The translations under genes were made by a program, and so were the position numbers. A DNA stretch of 32,665 nt from Treponema sp. (GTDB lineage Bacteria > Spirochaetota > Spirochaetia > Treponematales > Treponemataceae), in assembly GCA_024402655.1 (NCBI GenBank), contig JAKSTH010000014.1, positions 1 to 32,665 on the forward strand, given 5' to 3'. Below the pieces are notes generated by a model. That model searched no databases. It had not been told where the DNA came from and saw only the letters and a program-made list of their open reading frames with translations. Below, piece after piece: positions 23,273 through 32,660 of this stretch. How positions within the stretch are numbered: position 1 is the first letter of the stretch; each line of letters begins with the position of its first letter.

Positions 23273-23318
23273 AGAACAAATAATTCGTATGTAAAAAAGT
23301 AGGCGAAGGTTTAGAAAC

Positions 23319-24485
23319 ATGGGCTCAAGCGACAAAAAATTTATTATTGAATTACCATTGAAAGTTATTCTTACAGAAGATGGTGCTTCCAATTTTATTA
23401 GTAATAACAAGAAACTTTTAAGATTCAAACTTGCCGATAACCTGGATGAATACGGTATCTCATTAAATAAATTCTCACCTCAGTCTATTCAGAGTATGAT
23501 TCTTTTGGATTATATTTCTAAAATTGAAATTTCCATGTCTGAATTTGTTTCTTCACGTCAGGAAGTTATGGATCTTTCAAAAGTTGTTGTTTATTCTCTT
23601 TTGTATAAACAGTTTGACCGTGAAGTTTATAATGCTTTAATTCAATGTGAATGTGTAAGAAAGCACAACAGACAAAATCCTTCTCATCTTATTGATGAAA
23701 AAACAAGAATGCCTGAAAAACAGCTTCGTTCTATTTTGCAGAACAAAGAAAATATAATTCAGCAGACAAGACGCAGTATTCTGGATCCAATCTGGAAAGC
23801 TATTATGACAAACAAAGATTATACTGCAGAAGAAAAAAACATATATCTTTTAATGTCTGAAAAATTTATGAATCGTCTTGGTTTAATGAACTGGTACATT
23901 ATTACATTGTTCCACAAAAATGATGGTGCCAACGAAATGTTCATTGCTTTAAGAAATCTGCTTAGTTCTTATATGGAAAAATCAAAAGTTGCAGAATATA
24001 TTTCCGTAATGGTTATGGAACTTGCTTTGAATAATGAAAACACAAATATTAGAAAAGAAGCTCGTTCAATGTATCATGGCGTAGATGATATTGATGCTTT
24101 AATTTTTGATCCAGAAGTTCGTGCAAAAATTGTTCAGGAATTGCAGCGTAAACATGAATTAGTATTCCTTTCCTGGAAACTTGGTGGTGGTTCATCTTCT
24201 ATTGGTAAACAGGGTCGTCTTTCAATTACATTGTATAACAAAGATGATGAATTCCAGGAAGTAAAGGAAAATATTGATAACGCAAAGTCATCTAATACTG
24301 CAAATAAAACTCTTATTGACTTCTACCGTGAATTACCAGAAGGACAGGAAGGAACAGATTTAGGTTTGTACTATCTTTCTTATCTTGATGACGCTTGTAA
24401 AAAGGTAAATGTTAAATTTGAGTCTCTTGTAAACCAGTATTCTGCAAGTGACTTAACTGTCATTACCTTGAACTTTAATTTTTAA
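23319..24485 (+). CDS. Cytoplasmic protein of unknown function, possible degenerate GHKL ATPase fold
   Basis: No family is recognised with certainty. The 388-aa protein has no signal peptide or membrane segment. The C-terminal half hints at a histidine-kinase-type (GHKL) ATPase: an N-box-like helix VAEYISVMVMELALNNENTN (about 224-243), and a G2-like EGTDLGLYYLSYL (344-356) followed by strands ending SDLTVITLNF. The central D-x-G box is not clear, so ATP binding is doubtful. The N-terminal 200 residues are helical. A good promoter precedes it and AAGG lies 11 bases before the ATG. It is followed after three bases by a lipoprotein gene, then trmB and ligA. Confidence 0.75.
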   Translation: MGSSDKKFIIELPLKVILTEDGASNFISNNKKLLRFKLADNLDEYGISLNKFSPQSIQSMILLDYISKIEISMSEFVSSRQEVMDLSKVVVYSLLYKQFDREVYNALIQCECVRKHNRQNPSHLIDEKTRMPEKQLRSILQNKENIIQQTRRSILDPIWKAIMTNKDYTAEEKNIYLLMSEKFMNRLGLMNWYIITLFHKNDGANEMFIALRNLLSSYMEKSKVAEYISVMVMELALNNENTNIRKEARSMYHGVDDIDALIFDPEVRAKIVQELQRKHELVFLSWKLGGGSSSIGKQGRLSITLYNKDDEFQEVKENIDNAKSSNTANKTLIDFYRELPEGQEGTDLGLYYLSYLDDACKKVNVKFESLVNQYSASDLTVITLNFNF

Positions 24486-24488
24486 TAT

Positions 24489-25136
24489 ATGAAAGCAAAG
24501 CCTTTTTTGTTAATATTCTCTTTTTTTCTTTTCATTTCCTGCTCACAGGAAACACTTAATATAAAAGAATGTCATTTTTATATTATTTATGATTATTCAG
24601 GTAAAAATCAGGTTCCACAGCAAAGTCTTAGTGTTTTTGTGGCCACAAATGTTGATGTGAGAAAACTGGATGAAATAAAGGTGACAGATCTTTCTTCAGA
24701 CTTTTTCTGGCAAACAAAGGACTTATACAGATTTACAACTTCTGAAAAAAATTATGCCGGATATCCTTCTTTTAAAGTACCTGAAGGAGATTCATTTTCT
24801 GACGGCACTTATGAAATAACCATTACAACAAAAGACGGTAATAGTATAAATTACACAGTACATTTAAATACAAATAAGCAATTGTTATTGCAAAAAGCAG
24901 AGGAAACTGAATTGCAATGTAAAAATATGAACGCCTCTGAATATATAACAATTTATAATGCAGAAAAAAAATTATTGTTTTATGGAAAAAAATCAGATGA
25001 TTTGCAGAATGCAAAAGATGTCTGGTTAAGATATAATAATGCTGCAAGTTTTAATACAGTCTGGGTTTTAGATAATAAATCTGCTACTGTTATTATGCCT
25101 GCACAAAAAGTTGAATCTGGAGAAAATAATGAATAA
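24489..25136 (+). CDS. Lipoprotein of unknown function
   Basis: The 215-aa product begins with a type II signal peptide: KAK, a hydrophobic core rich in Phe, and a lipobox FISC with Cys18 as the modified residue, followed by SQET. The mature part has two beta-rich segments and no motif I know. Its ATG comes three bases after the stop of the upstream gene, and its last eight bases overlap the trmB start, so it is embedded in the operon. Its substrate-processing enzyme Lnt is encoded elsewhere in the window. The position between a cytoplasmic protein and trmB gives no clue to function. Confidence 0.85.
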   Translation: MKAKPFLLIFSFFLFISCSQETLNIKECHFYIIYDYSGKNQVPQQSLSVFVATNVDVRKLDEIKVTDLSSDFFWQTKDLYRFTTSEKNYAGYPSFKVPEGDSFSDGTYEITITTKDGNSINYTVHLNTNKQLLLQKAEETELQCKNMNASEYITIYNAEKKLLFYGKKSDDLQNAKDVWLRYNNAASFNTVWVLDNKSATVIMPAQKVESGENNE

Positions 25137-25827
25137 GGAAAGTTCGGAACCTTTGCCCGTCCTTAAAAGAGAAGTAAAAACTTATGTATTAAGAGCTGGT
25201 CGTATGACAGCTGCTCAGGAAAAAGCTTATAAAGAGTTGTCTCCCGGCTACTGTATTCCATACGAAAATAAAAAATTAAATTTCGTAGATATTTTTGGAA
25301 ATACAAATCCTATAATTGTAGAAATTGGTTTTGGTATGGGAGACGCTACCTGGCAGATTGCAAAAGCAAATCCTGACATCAATTATATAGGAATAGAAGT
25401 TCACACTCCTGGTGTTGGAAAGCTTTTAAGTGAAATTCAAAAAAATGAATTAAAGAATCTTTATATAATTGAATATGATGCTATAGAAGTTTTACAGAAT
25501 ATGTTTGGAGACAATTCTATTAACGGTTTCCATATCTTTTTCCCAGATCCTTGGCCTAAAAAGAAGCATCATAAAAGAAGAATGTTGCAGCGTCCAAGAA
25601 CAGATCTTTTGGCACAAAAACTTTCTAGTGGTGGTTATCTTTATTTTGTTACAGACTGGCTGGAATATGCCGAGTTTGCTCTTGAGCAGCTTAATGAAAC
25701 ACCTGGATTAAAAAATAAATATGAAGGTTTTGCTGAACCACAGCCTTGGAGAAATCAGACAAAATTTGAACGAAAAGGTATGGCTGCAGACCGAGTAATT
25801 ACAGAAATCTTTTTCGAAAAAAAATAA
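25129..25827 (+). CDS. trmB: tRNA (guanine-N7-)-methyltransferase
   Basis: TrmB methylates G46 of tRNA using S-adenosylmethionine. The SAM-binding [12 protein letters not shown] and the family signature [17 protein letters not shown] are intact, as are [14 protein letters not shown] and the C-terminal TKFERKG. The start ATG 25129 has GGAG seven bases upstream and gives 232 aa, overlapping the lipoprotein gene by eight bases. A TTG at 25111 in the same frame is less likely. Confidence 0.96.
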   Translation: MNKESSEPLPVLKREVKTYVLRAGRMTAAQEKAYKELSPGYCIPYENKKLNFVDIFGNTNPIIVEIGFGMGDATWQIAKANPDINYIGIEVHTPGVGKLLSEIQKNELKNLYIIEYDAIEVLQNMFGDNSINGFHIFFPDPWPKKKHHKRRMLQRPRTDLLAQKLSSGGYLYFVTDWLEYAEFALEQLNETPGLKNKYEGFAEPQPWRNQTKFERKGMAADRVITEIFFEKK

Positions 25828-25839
25828 TTGGAAAATAAC

Positions 25840-27780
25840 ATGGCAGAATTGTTTGAGGAAGTTGAAAACAGAATAAAAACTCTGGAAGTTTTAATTAAAA
25901 AGTATCAGAAATCTTATTACGACGGAGAAGGTGAAATTTCTGATGCTGAATTTGACAAACTTTGGGATGAATTAAAAGAACTGGATCCTCAAAATGAAAT
26001 TCTTTCTAAAGTAGGTGCTGACTCAGGCAATTTTGCAAAAATACGTCATGTTATGCCAATGGGTAGCCAGGAAAAAGCTGCTAACCCGGAACAGTTTTTG
26101 GAATGGGCAGCAAAACATGTTTACGAAGAATATCTTGTTGAATACAAACTTGATGGAGCTTCTTTGGAACTTCAATATGAACACGGATATTTAAAAAGAG
26201 CAGTAACTCGTGGAGATGGTTCTATTGGAGACGATATTACTGCCAACGCAAAAAAGATGCAGGGCGTATTACCTGCTTTAATGCTTGATGGACAGATTTT
26301 AGATTTTACAGGCGGTATTCGTGGTGAAGTTATTATGACCCACGAAGTTCATGAAAAACATTTTTCTGATAAAGCTAACTGTAGAAACGCAGCCAATGGT
26401 TTAATGAAAAGAAAAGATGGGGAAGGCAGCCAGTATCTGACTCTTATTGTTTATGATGCATTGGCAACCGACGGTCAGGTTTTCTTTAAAACTGAAAAAG
26501 AAAAAATCCGTTTTTTAATGAATCTTGGTTTTAGTGTGGTAAAACTTGTAATTTGTAAAAATCCACAGCGGGTTATTGATTATCGTGCAAAAGTAATGGA
26601 AGACCGTAAATCTGTTATTCCTTACGATATTGACGGGCTTGTAGTAAAAGAAGATGCAATAAATTTTGAAGATGCCAGCCGTGCCCGCCCAGACCGTCAG
26701 ATTGCTTTTAAATTCAGTTTGGAAGAAGCCGTTTCTACTTTAAGAGAAGTTGAATGGAGTATTTCAGGTGCAACTTATACACCTGTGGCTATTTTTGATG
26801 AAGTTGAATTGAATGGAACAAAAGTTCAGCGGGCAAGCCTTGCTAATCCAGATACAATGCGCTCACTTGGTGTAGAGATTGGAAGCCATGTTGTTGTTGT
26901 AAAACGTGGAGAAATTATTCCTAAAATTGAAAATGTTGTGGAAGAAAAAAATCTTGTAACTACACCAATTGTTTTTCCCCAGGTTTGTGAATGCTGTGGC
27001 ACAAAGCTTGTGGATGAAGGAAGCCGCTTATTTTGTCCTAACAAGGGATGTGAAAAGAGGGTATTGCATCAGCTTTTAAAATTTCAGCAGGTAGTTGATA
27101 TTCGTGATTTAGGGGAAACTCTTGTTACAGAATTGTTTAAAAATAAAAAGGTAACCTGCATTTCAGACCTTTATCGTCTTTCTGTTGAAGATCTGGTTCC
27201 ATATTTCTTAAATGAAGAAAGCATTGAAAATGAAAAAGAATCTGCGGGAGCGATAAAAGTTTATAACAGTATTCAAAATCATAGAAAAATGCCACTTTCC
27301 ACTTTCCTTGGTGCATTCGACATAGAAGGATTTGGTGAAACTTCTGCAGAAAAACTTGTAGCAGCAGGTTTTAATACTCTTGAAAAAATGCTGGAAGCAA
27401 ATGAAATGCAGATTGCAAGTGTTTATGGTTTTGCTCAGATTATGGCAAAAACAATTTGCGAAGGCTTAAAAGAAAACAGCGAAGAAATGCGCAGAATTGT
27501 AGAAGAAGGGCTTGTGGAAATTACAGGTGGAGCAGAAGGGGCTTTATCTGGAAAAAGTTTCTGTTTTACTGGCGAATTATATACAATGAAAAGAGCCGAT
27601 GCCGAACAGCTTGTAAAAAAGAATGGTGGAACTACAAAATCTTCTGTTACTAAAGATTTAAGTTTCCTTGTAACAAACGATACACAAAGCGGTTCTTCAA
27701 AAAATAAAAAAGCTCAGCAACTTGGAATTTCAATCATAGATGAAAAACAGTTCCTGAGCATGGTTAATTCTTTAGTTTAA
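25840..27780 (+). CDS. ligA: NAD-dependent DNA ligase
   Basis: LigA seals nicks in DNA with NAD as AMP donor. The product (646 aa from ATG 25840; TTG 25828 is in frame but lacks a better ribosome site) has the Ia domain (1-65), adenylation domain with Lys103 in EYKLDGASLE, GGIRGEVIM, the later IDGLVVK and AFKFSLEEA motifs, an OB fold, a four-cysteine zinc finger (CECC and CPNKGC, about 375-405), helix-hairpin-helix repeats (about 430-560) and a C-terminal BRCT domain (about 570-646, LSGKSFCFTGEL). It is slightly shorter than E. coli LigA (671 aa) but all domains are present. It is the last gene of the operon and converges on the M23 peptidase gene with a four-base gap. Confidence 0.97.
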   Translation: MAELFEEVENRIKTLEVLIKKYQKSYYDGEGEISDAEFDKLWDELKELDPQNEILSKVGADSGNFAKIRHVMPMGSQEKAANPEQFLEWAAKHVYEEYLVEYKLDGASLELQYEHGYLKRAVTRGDGSIGDDITANAKKMQGVLPALMLDGQILDFTGGIRGEVIMTHEVHEKHFSDKANCRNAANGLMKRKDGEGSQYLTLIVYDALATDGQVFFKTEKEKIRFLMNLGFSVVKLVICKNPQRVIDYRAKVMEDRKSVIPYDIDGLVVKEDAINFEDASRARPDRQIAFKFSLEEAVSTLREVEWSISGATYTPVAIFDEVELNGTKVQRASLANPDTMRSLGVEIGSHVVVVKRGEIIPKIENVVEEKNLVTTPIVFPQVCECCGTKLVDEGSRLFCPNKGCEKRVLHQLLKFQQVVDIRDLGETLVTELFKNKKVTCISDLYRLSVEDLVPYFLNEESIENEKESAGAIKVYNSIQNHRKMPLSTFLGAFDIEGFGETSAEKLVAAGFNTLEKMLEANEMQIASVYGFAQIMAKTICEGLKENSEEMRRIVEEGLVEITGGAEGALSGKSFCFTGELYTMKRADAEQLVKKNGGTTKSSVTKDLSFLVTNDTQSGSSKNKKAQQLGISIIDEKQFLSMVNSLV

Positions 27781-27784
27781 TAAA

Positions 27785-28792
27785 TTAATAATCCATTCCT
27801 TCGAAAGTAAAGTTTGTCATAAAGAATTCTGGTCTTACAGCTTCCATATTTAATCTCATTTCCCAATGTAAATGAGGTCCAGTTGCAAGTCCTGTTTTAC
27901 CAGATTTTGCAATCAGCTGACCAGCTTTTACTGTATCACCTTCTTTTACAAGCATTTCAGAAAGATGATAGTAAAGACTATACAAACCTGGCAAGTGTTC
28001 AATAACAATACTCCAGCCTGTAGAATTTCTCCATTCAGCAAGAACAACTTTTCCTTCTGCACAAGATTTTACTTCTGAACCTTCTGGAACACCATAATCG
28101 TTTCCGTAATGAAGGCTTGTAGAAGATTTTCCATTTGAATAAGCATAAACTCTTCTGTCACCAAACCATGAAGTATAGCGGGTAGAAGTAGTTGGAGAAA
28201 CCATTGGTTTAAGTGAATTCACTGCGTCAGAATTTATTGTAGCAAGAATTGCATTAAGTTTTTCAATCTGTGCTGCTCTTGCAGAACTATTATCAGTTTT
28301 AATTGCAGTATTTGTGCTGTCTAAAGGAATTGTTTCACTATTGAATTTTCTTGCCTGAAAATAAAGTGGTAAAGTAATTTCTTTTGCAGGTTCATTGCCT
28401 TCGGTTACAGTAATCAGTAAATAATAATCATCCTTTTCTAAGAAAGAAGAAAGTGGAATACCACAAAGCAATTCCTGATTTGTTGCTTTTTTAGATTTAC
28501 CTGTTGAATAGAAAACACCAGATTCCAAAGCCTTTGTTCTTGATTTTCTGAAAAGCTGCATTTTTGCCTGTTTTTCTACCGGTTTATCTTTTTTATGAGT
28601 TTTAGGTGTCTGAATCATCATTCTAACGAAAATTGCATCACCTGGCACAAGGGAATCATTATAAATAATATTGATGTTACAGTCTTCTTCCTGATATTTA
28701 GCCTGAGAAACATTCTGCTTAATTTCCTGAGCATACAAAGAAGTGATTTGAAGAAGCAGGAGTGCTAAAAAAAATTTTTTTACATTTTTCAT
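27785..28792 (-). CDS. Exported M23-family peptidase (LytM-type)
   Basis: M23 enzymes cut peptide bridges in peptidoglycan; some inactive members act as scaffolds for amidases. The 335-aa protein has a signal peptide (residues 1-21, cut after LYA) and a beta-rich N-terminal region, and the M23 domain starts at about 205. The zinc ligands H228 and D232 (HYGNDYG), H276 (YYHLS) and H309 (HLHW) are all there, so it should be active. Its ATG overlaps the recJ stop by four bases (ATGA), which ties it to the recO-recJ unit. Confidence 0.92.
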   Translation of the reverse strand: MKNVKKFFLALLLLQITSLYAQEIKQNVSQAKYQEEDCNINIIYNDSLVPGDAIFVRMMIQTPKTHKKDKPVEKQAKMQLFRKSRTKALESGVFYSTGKSKKATNQELLCGIPLSSFLEKDDYYLLITVTEGNEPAKEITLPLYFQARKFNSETIPLDSTNTAIKTDNSSARAAQIEKLNAILATINSDAVNSLKPMVSPTTSTRYTSWFGDRRVYAYSNGKSSTSLHYGNDYGVPEGSEVKSCAEGKVVLAEWRNSTGWSIVIEHLPGLYSLYYHLSEMLVKEGDTVKAGQLIAKSGKTGLATGPHLHWEMRLNMEAVRPEFFMTNFTFEGMDY

Positions 28793-30927
28793 TTTGTTTT
28801 CCTTATTTCCTTTAAGATTATTTGTGGAGTTGAAATGCCGTTAAAATAATTTCTATCCAATGTATACATTATATCATAGTTTTGCCCAATTAAAACATCT
28901 TTATTAAGACGTTCTCCTTGTCCCCAGAACATGGCTGGAACTTTTACATGAGTATAATCCATAACCAGTTTAAGTGATGTTGGATCTTTTTTTCCAACTG
29001 CCATTCCATCGCAAACAGGAATGCCCTGGGAAATAAATAGAAGTTCCTGATTTTCACTGCCATAAGGTTCAAAATTTTCAATTAAATCAAATATTTCTTT
29101 AGACATATGGTCTTTAGAAATTTCTGCATCAATAAAAACTTCATCCTCGGAGTCTGAAAGAGTAATATTTCGGCTTTCCTGCTCAACTATTTCAAAAAAT
29201 TCTTTAAGTTTGTCTTTTGTAAAACTAAAACCGGCAGCAAAGTCGTGACCACCATGGTTAATAAAGAAATCCTGAAATTTGTCCAGGAAGGTTGTAGAAA
29301 TAAAACCACGACAGCTTCTCATAGAACCAATACAAACATCACCAGAATATGTAATTGCTATAGAAGGCACATTAAATTCCTGCATCAGTTTTGAAGCTAC
29401 AATTCCTGTAACTCCCGGATTAATTTTTTCATGGAATACAGCACAAATCTTATTATGATTTTTTTCAAAACTCTTTTCAGATATTTCTTTGATTGTGAAA
29501 ACTGCTTCAGACACAAGAGTCTTTCTTGTTTCGTTAAAATCATAAATCTGATTAGCAAGTATTTCTCTTTCTTTAGGATCTGTACTTATAAGAAGTCGCA
29601 ATGAAACGTCAGAGTGGCCCATGCGTCCTGCAGCATTAAGTGAAGGAATAATTGTCCAAGATAAATCTTTGGAAGTAATAACTTCACGATTAAGTTTTAA
29701 TTTATTAAATAATTCTGCCAGCCCAGATCTTGGACCTTCTTTTTTTATAGTAAGTAAGCCATTTTTTACAAAAATACGGTTTTCGTTTTTCATTGGCATT
29801 ACATCTGCTAAAGCTGCAAGGGCAACCAGCTGCAAATCTTTCTTTTCATTTTGAATGTGTTTAGGATACTTTGTTGCAATTAAACGCTGGCAATAGCTTA
29901 CATAAAGATTGTATAAAGCGCTGATTGTTGTATTTTCCTGTTCATGATATTTTCCAATTTTTGAAAGTCCCTGTAATTCTGCGGCTGTTTTATTTTTAAG
30001 GGCAGGAATTATTTTTGTGATTTCACTAGACAAGTCATTAATGTTGAATTCGATGCCACTTCCAAAAATCTGACTTAAGATTTCTTTTGTCTGTTTTGCG
30101 TTCCACGAATATATCAGCTGACTTTGTAAAAAATAAGGGAGTTTAAGATCATAAATAGAAGTTTTACCCGGTATTATTTTTTCATGTAATTCTTTAATTC
30201 TTACAAGATTTTTGATTTTTACACAGTCTGAATAAAAGATTTTTTCTTCTTCGTTATAATTAATGTCTAAAATACAAATTTCTGCATTATAAAAATCTGT
30301 TTCAGCAAAGCGAAGTGCACTTACAAGTTTATAAGCAACTGCGGCACCTGAAATTTCTTTAAAAGGATAATTGCATTCTTCAACTTTAGGATTAACAATA
30401 ATAATGGCTTCTGGTAATTCGTCCTGAGGATTATGATGGTCAGTAACAATTACATCAATTCCTAATTCATTTGCATGCTGGATTTCTGCAAAATTTGAAA
30501 TGCCACAGTCAACAGTAATAATGAGGGTTCCGCCTTTTTCAGCAAGTTCATCTATTGCTTCTATAGAAAGACCATAAGGAGCATCTTCTAGTGGCAGCTT
30601 CCAGTAAACATCAAGGCCAATTGATTGAAGATATTCATAAAGGATTGCTGTACTTGTAATACCATCAACATCACTGTCACCAAATATTAAAACTTTTTCG
30701 CCTTCTTCTTTTGCAGTAAGGATTCGTTCTACCGCATCTTCCATAGTTGAAAAGTTGAAAGGGTTGTGTTGAAAACGAAGGTCATTTTCCAAAAAATATA
30801 AAAGCTGTTCTCCTTCTGTAATGCCGCGACGGTATAAGATGGAGGCAGTCAATTCATTAACACCATATTTAGTGCAGATTGGGTTTATATCTTGCCTTGT
30901 TACAGGCTTTTTGTTCCAGTTATTCAA
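28789..30927 (-). CDS. recJ: Single-stranded-DNA-specific 5'-3' exonuclease RecJ with a large insert
   Basis: RecJ degrades single strands from the 5' end in RecF-pathway recombination and repair. DHH motifs are visible: GDSDVDG (83-89), VDCG (139-142), DHH (163-165), SGAAVAYK, ALADVMPM (372-379), and the DHHA1 loop GGHDFAAGF. At 712 aa it exceeds the usual 560-580 aa because about 140 residues (about 210-365) are inserted between AYKLVSAL and LVALAALADV. The start is TTG 30927, supported by AGGAAA seven bases upstream and by the lack of any earlier ATG in a sensible place. recO lies 23 bases upstream, and the M23 gene overlaps its end. Confidence 0.94.
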   Translation of the reverse strand: MNNWNKKPVTRQDINPICTKYGVNELTASILYRRGITEGEQLLYFLENDLRFQHNPFNFSTMEDAVERILTAKEEGEKVLIFGDSDVDGITSTAILYEYLQSIGLDVYWKLPLEDAPYGLSIEAIDELAEKGGTLIITVDCGISNFAEIQHANELGIDVIVTDHHNPQDELPEAIIIVNPKVEECNYPFKEISGAAVAYKLVSALRFAETDFYNAEICILDINYNEEEKIFYSDCVKIKNLVRIKELHEKIIPGKTSIYDLKLPYFLQSQLIYSWNAKQTKEILSQIFGSGIEFNINDLSSEITKIIPALKNKTAAELQGLSKIGKYHEQENTTISALYNLYVSYCQRLIATKYPKHIQNEKKDLQLVALAALADVMPMKNENRIFVKNGLLTIKKEGPRSGLAELFNKLKLNREVITSKDLSWTIIPSLNAAGRMGHSDVSLRLLISTDPKEREILANQIYDFNETRKTLVSEAVFTIKEISEKSFEKNHNKICAVFHEKINPGVTGIVASKLMQEFNVPSIAITYSGDVCIGSMRSCRGFISTTFLDKFQDFFINHGGHDFAAGFSFTKDKLKEFFEIVEQESRNITLSDSEDEVFIDAEISKDHMSKEIFDLIENFEPYGSENQELLFISQGIPVCDGMAVGKKDPTSLKLVMDYTHVKVPAMFWGQGERLNKDVLIGQNYDIMYTLDRNYFNGISTPQIILKEIRKTK

Positions 30928-30950
30928 GAGAGTTTCCTGTTATAGATTTA

Positions 30951-31724
30951 TTATAAAATCCCCATAGAAGTTTCTATAGAGTTCAATTTACATCCTGCAT
31001 TATTTTCAATGAGAAAAAATACTATCTGTTTTAGTTGTTCATAACTGCTTTTATCAATTTTGATATTTCTTGCTTCTTTTGGTGAAAGATTTGTAATTCC
31101 ATATAAGTAGTAGACAGAACCATAATTCAGCTGGCCAAAATCTGTCTTATTTTGTCGGGACAAACAATCACTGCAAACAAAACAGTTATCACTTATATTA
31201 TAATAAGAAATCTTATCATAGGCAAACTGAGAAGTAAAAAAATCTGTTCCACATAAGCCGCAGCAGGAAGTATCTGGTTGAACTCCCAAAAGTTGAAGAT
31301 AGCGCCATAAGTATCTTATTAAACCTAAACGACTTTGATCTTCTGTACATAAATCCATACCGTCTAAAAAGCCCTGCAAAAGTGTAAACGCCTGCTGGTT
31401 ACTTCCTCCACAATGAGTTTTTATTGTAAGTTCAGAAGCCAAAGCTGCTGCATATGTTTTATATAAACTTTGACTAAAAGAAAGATGAAAATTTTCTGGT
31501 TCAAAATCACTTATTTTAATCTGATTTTTTTCTGGATTTTCATAAAGCCATATTCTTCCTGTATTATATGGACTTATAAGTGAACGGAAACGACTTTTTG
31601 GTCCTCCATATAAAGTGGCATAAATAATACCATCTTCAGGAGTTAAAATAGTTACCGAACTGTTATTTTCTCCAAGAGTTTTAAGATTAAGAATGATTGC
31701 AGATTTTGAACTGGAACGATTCAT
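30951..31724 (-). CDS. recO: DNA repair protein RecO
   Basis: RecO binds single-stranded DNA and helps load RecA with RecR. The 257-aa product starts with the OB fold (KSAIILNLKTLGENNSSVTI, GGPKSRFRSLISPYN), followed by the helical middle and a zinc-finger region (CCGLCG ... CFVCSDC). ATG 31724 is chosen because it matches the family N-terminus; an upstream TTG at 31832 would add a low-complexity hydrophobic tail that crosses the promoters. No Shine-Dalgarno precedes ATG 31724, and a -10-like TATACT lies nine bases upstream, which suggests a leaderless or nearly leaderless transcript. Confidence 0.9.
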   Translation of the reverse strand: MNRSSSKSAIILNLKTLGENNSSVTILTPEDGIIYATLYGGPKSRFRSLISPYNTGRIWLYENPEKNQIKISDFEPENFHLSFSQSLYKTYAAALASELTIKTHCGGSNQQAFTLLQGFLDGMDLCTEDQSRLGLIRYLWRYLQLLGVQPDTSCCGLCGTDFFTSQFAYDKISYYNISDNCFVCSDCLSRQNKTDFGQLNYGSVYYLYGITNLSPKEARNIKIDKSSYEQLKQIVFFLIENNAGCKLNSIETSMGIL

Positions 31725-31732
31725 ACATATAT

Positions 31733-31763
31733 AGTATAGACGAAAAAGATAAAAAAAAGGCAA
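31733..31763 (-). promoter_or_regulatory. Possible recO promoter giving a leaderless transcript
   Basis: Minus strand TTGCCT (31763-31758), 19-base spacer, TATACT (31738-31733). The -10 matches five of six; the spacer is long and the -35 weak. The predicted start would fall about two bases before the recO ATG. Confidence 0.45.
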
Positions 31764-31792
31764 TAAAATTTGAAATAATGAAAATTTATTTG

Positions 31793-31820
31793 TTGTCAAT
31801 TGTTGTTTTTTTTTTATAAT
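31793..31820 (+). promoter_or_regulatory. sigma70-type promoter of the lipoprotein gene
   Basis: TTGTCA (31793-31798), 16-base T-rich spacer, TATAAT (31815-31820). The start would be near 31827, about 24 bases before the ATG, leaving room for the Shine-Dalgarno AAAGGAG. Confidence 0.75.
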
Positions 31821-31850
31821 TAATATACTCAAAAAGTAAAGGAGACAAAA

Positions 31851-32660
31851 ATGAGTTTAAAGAAAAAATTTTTATTAATTATTGGTTTTGCAGCTTTATT
31901 TGCAATGTCTTGTGCTTCTAACAAAATTGATCCATCTATTTTAGAAAGCGATGTATTTACAGTTAACAATATAGAATATGTTGAAGATCAATTAAGTTTC
32001 TTAGACAATCAGCAGGTTTTTACAAATCTTCCATTAGAAAAAATTAAGGAATCTTTTTTTAATCAGTATGGATATGAATTGAGTTTTGATTTATATACAA
32101 AGAATGATTATAAGAATTTTATAAAAGATTCAATCACATGGGATAGATATACTGTAGATTATTATTCAAATAAAAAAGAAACTGAATCTAAACAGACTGT
32201 TGTTCTTTCTTATGCGGTAGACAGTTATTTTGGATATCTTAATTGGACTATTACTGTAAATCTTCCAAATGGTAAACAGCTCCGTTACAATGATATGGAT
32301 AAAAACTGGTCTATTAAAAGAAATTATGCAGATAAAAATAATGCAGCAACAGTTGAGTATATTGTAAATAATAATATTAGAATTCAGCAGCTTAATGGCG
32401 AAAATATGTATGCCTATATTGATGACAATAAAATTGAAGGTACAAATAGTTTCTATATACCTGCTGGAAAAGAAGTTGAATTGACATACTCCATCAATGA
32501 TCAGGGAAATGCATTTGTAGCTGGTGGTGTATGGTTGAATCAGGTAAAGAAATTTACTTTTGAAAAAGGTAAAAAATATAAATTTACTTATAAAATTGAC
32601 CGCAATCACTTTTTGGCAAAAGACTGGACAGTAGAATTGTTCGTAACTGAAGTAAAATAA
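31851..32660 (+). CDS. Lipoprotein of unknown function
   Basis: The 269-aa product has a lipoprotein signal: SLKKK, a hydrophobic core and lipobox AMSC with Cys21, then ASNKID. The mature protein is rich in Asn, Tyr and Lys, and is predicted mostly beta from its alternating pattern. The last third (about 195-269) reads like a small beta-sandwich (SFYIPAGKEVELTYSI, FTFEKGKKYKFTYKI). I do not recognise the family. Its own near-consensus promoter and strong Shine-Dalgarno (AAAGGAG, seven bases before ATG) suggest good expression. The stop is five bases from the window end, so downstream context is unseen. Confidence 0.87.
   Translation: MSLKKKFLLIIGFAALFAMSCASNKIDPSILESDVFTVNNIEYVEDQLSFLDNQQVFTNLPLEKIKESFFNQYGYELSFDLYTKNDYKNFIKDSITWDRYTVDYYSNKKETESKQTVVLSYAVDSYFGYLNWTITVNLPNGKQLRYNDMDKNWSIKRNYADKNNAATVEYIVNNNIRIQQLNGENMYAYIDDNKIEGTNSFYIPAGKEVELTYSINDQGNAFVAGGVWLNQVKKFTFEKGKKYKFTYKIDRNHFLAKDWTVELFVTEVK

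Noticed and set aside
31725..31832. N-terminal extension of RecO to TTG 31832
   Set aside because: The added residues are low-complexity, not found in RecO, and run through two promoters.
32166..32609. 147-codon minus-strand frame inside the last lipoprotein gene
   Set aside because: Composition (Ile and Phe rich) is that of the reverse strand of an AT-rich gene, and the plus-strand gene has promoter, ribosome site and lipobox.
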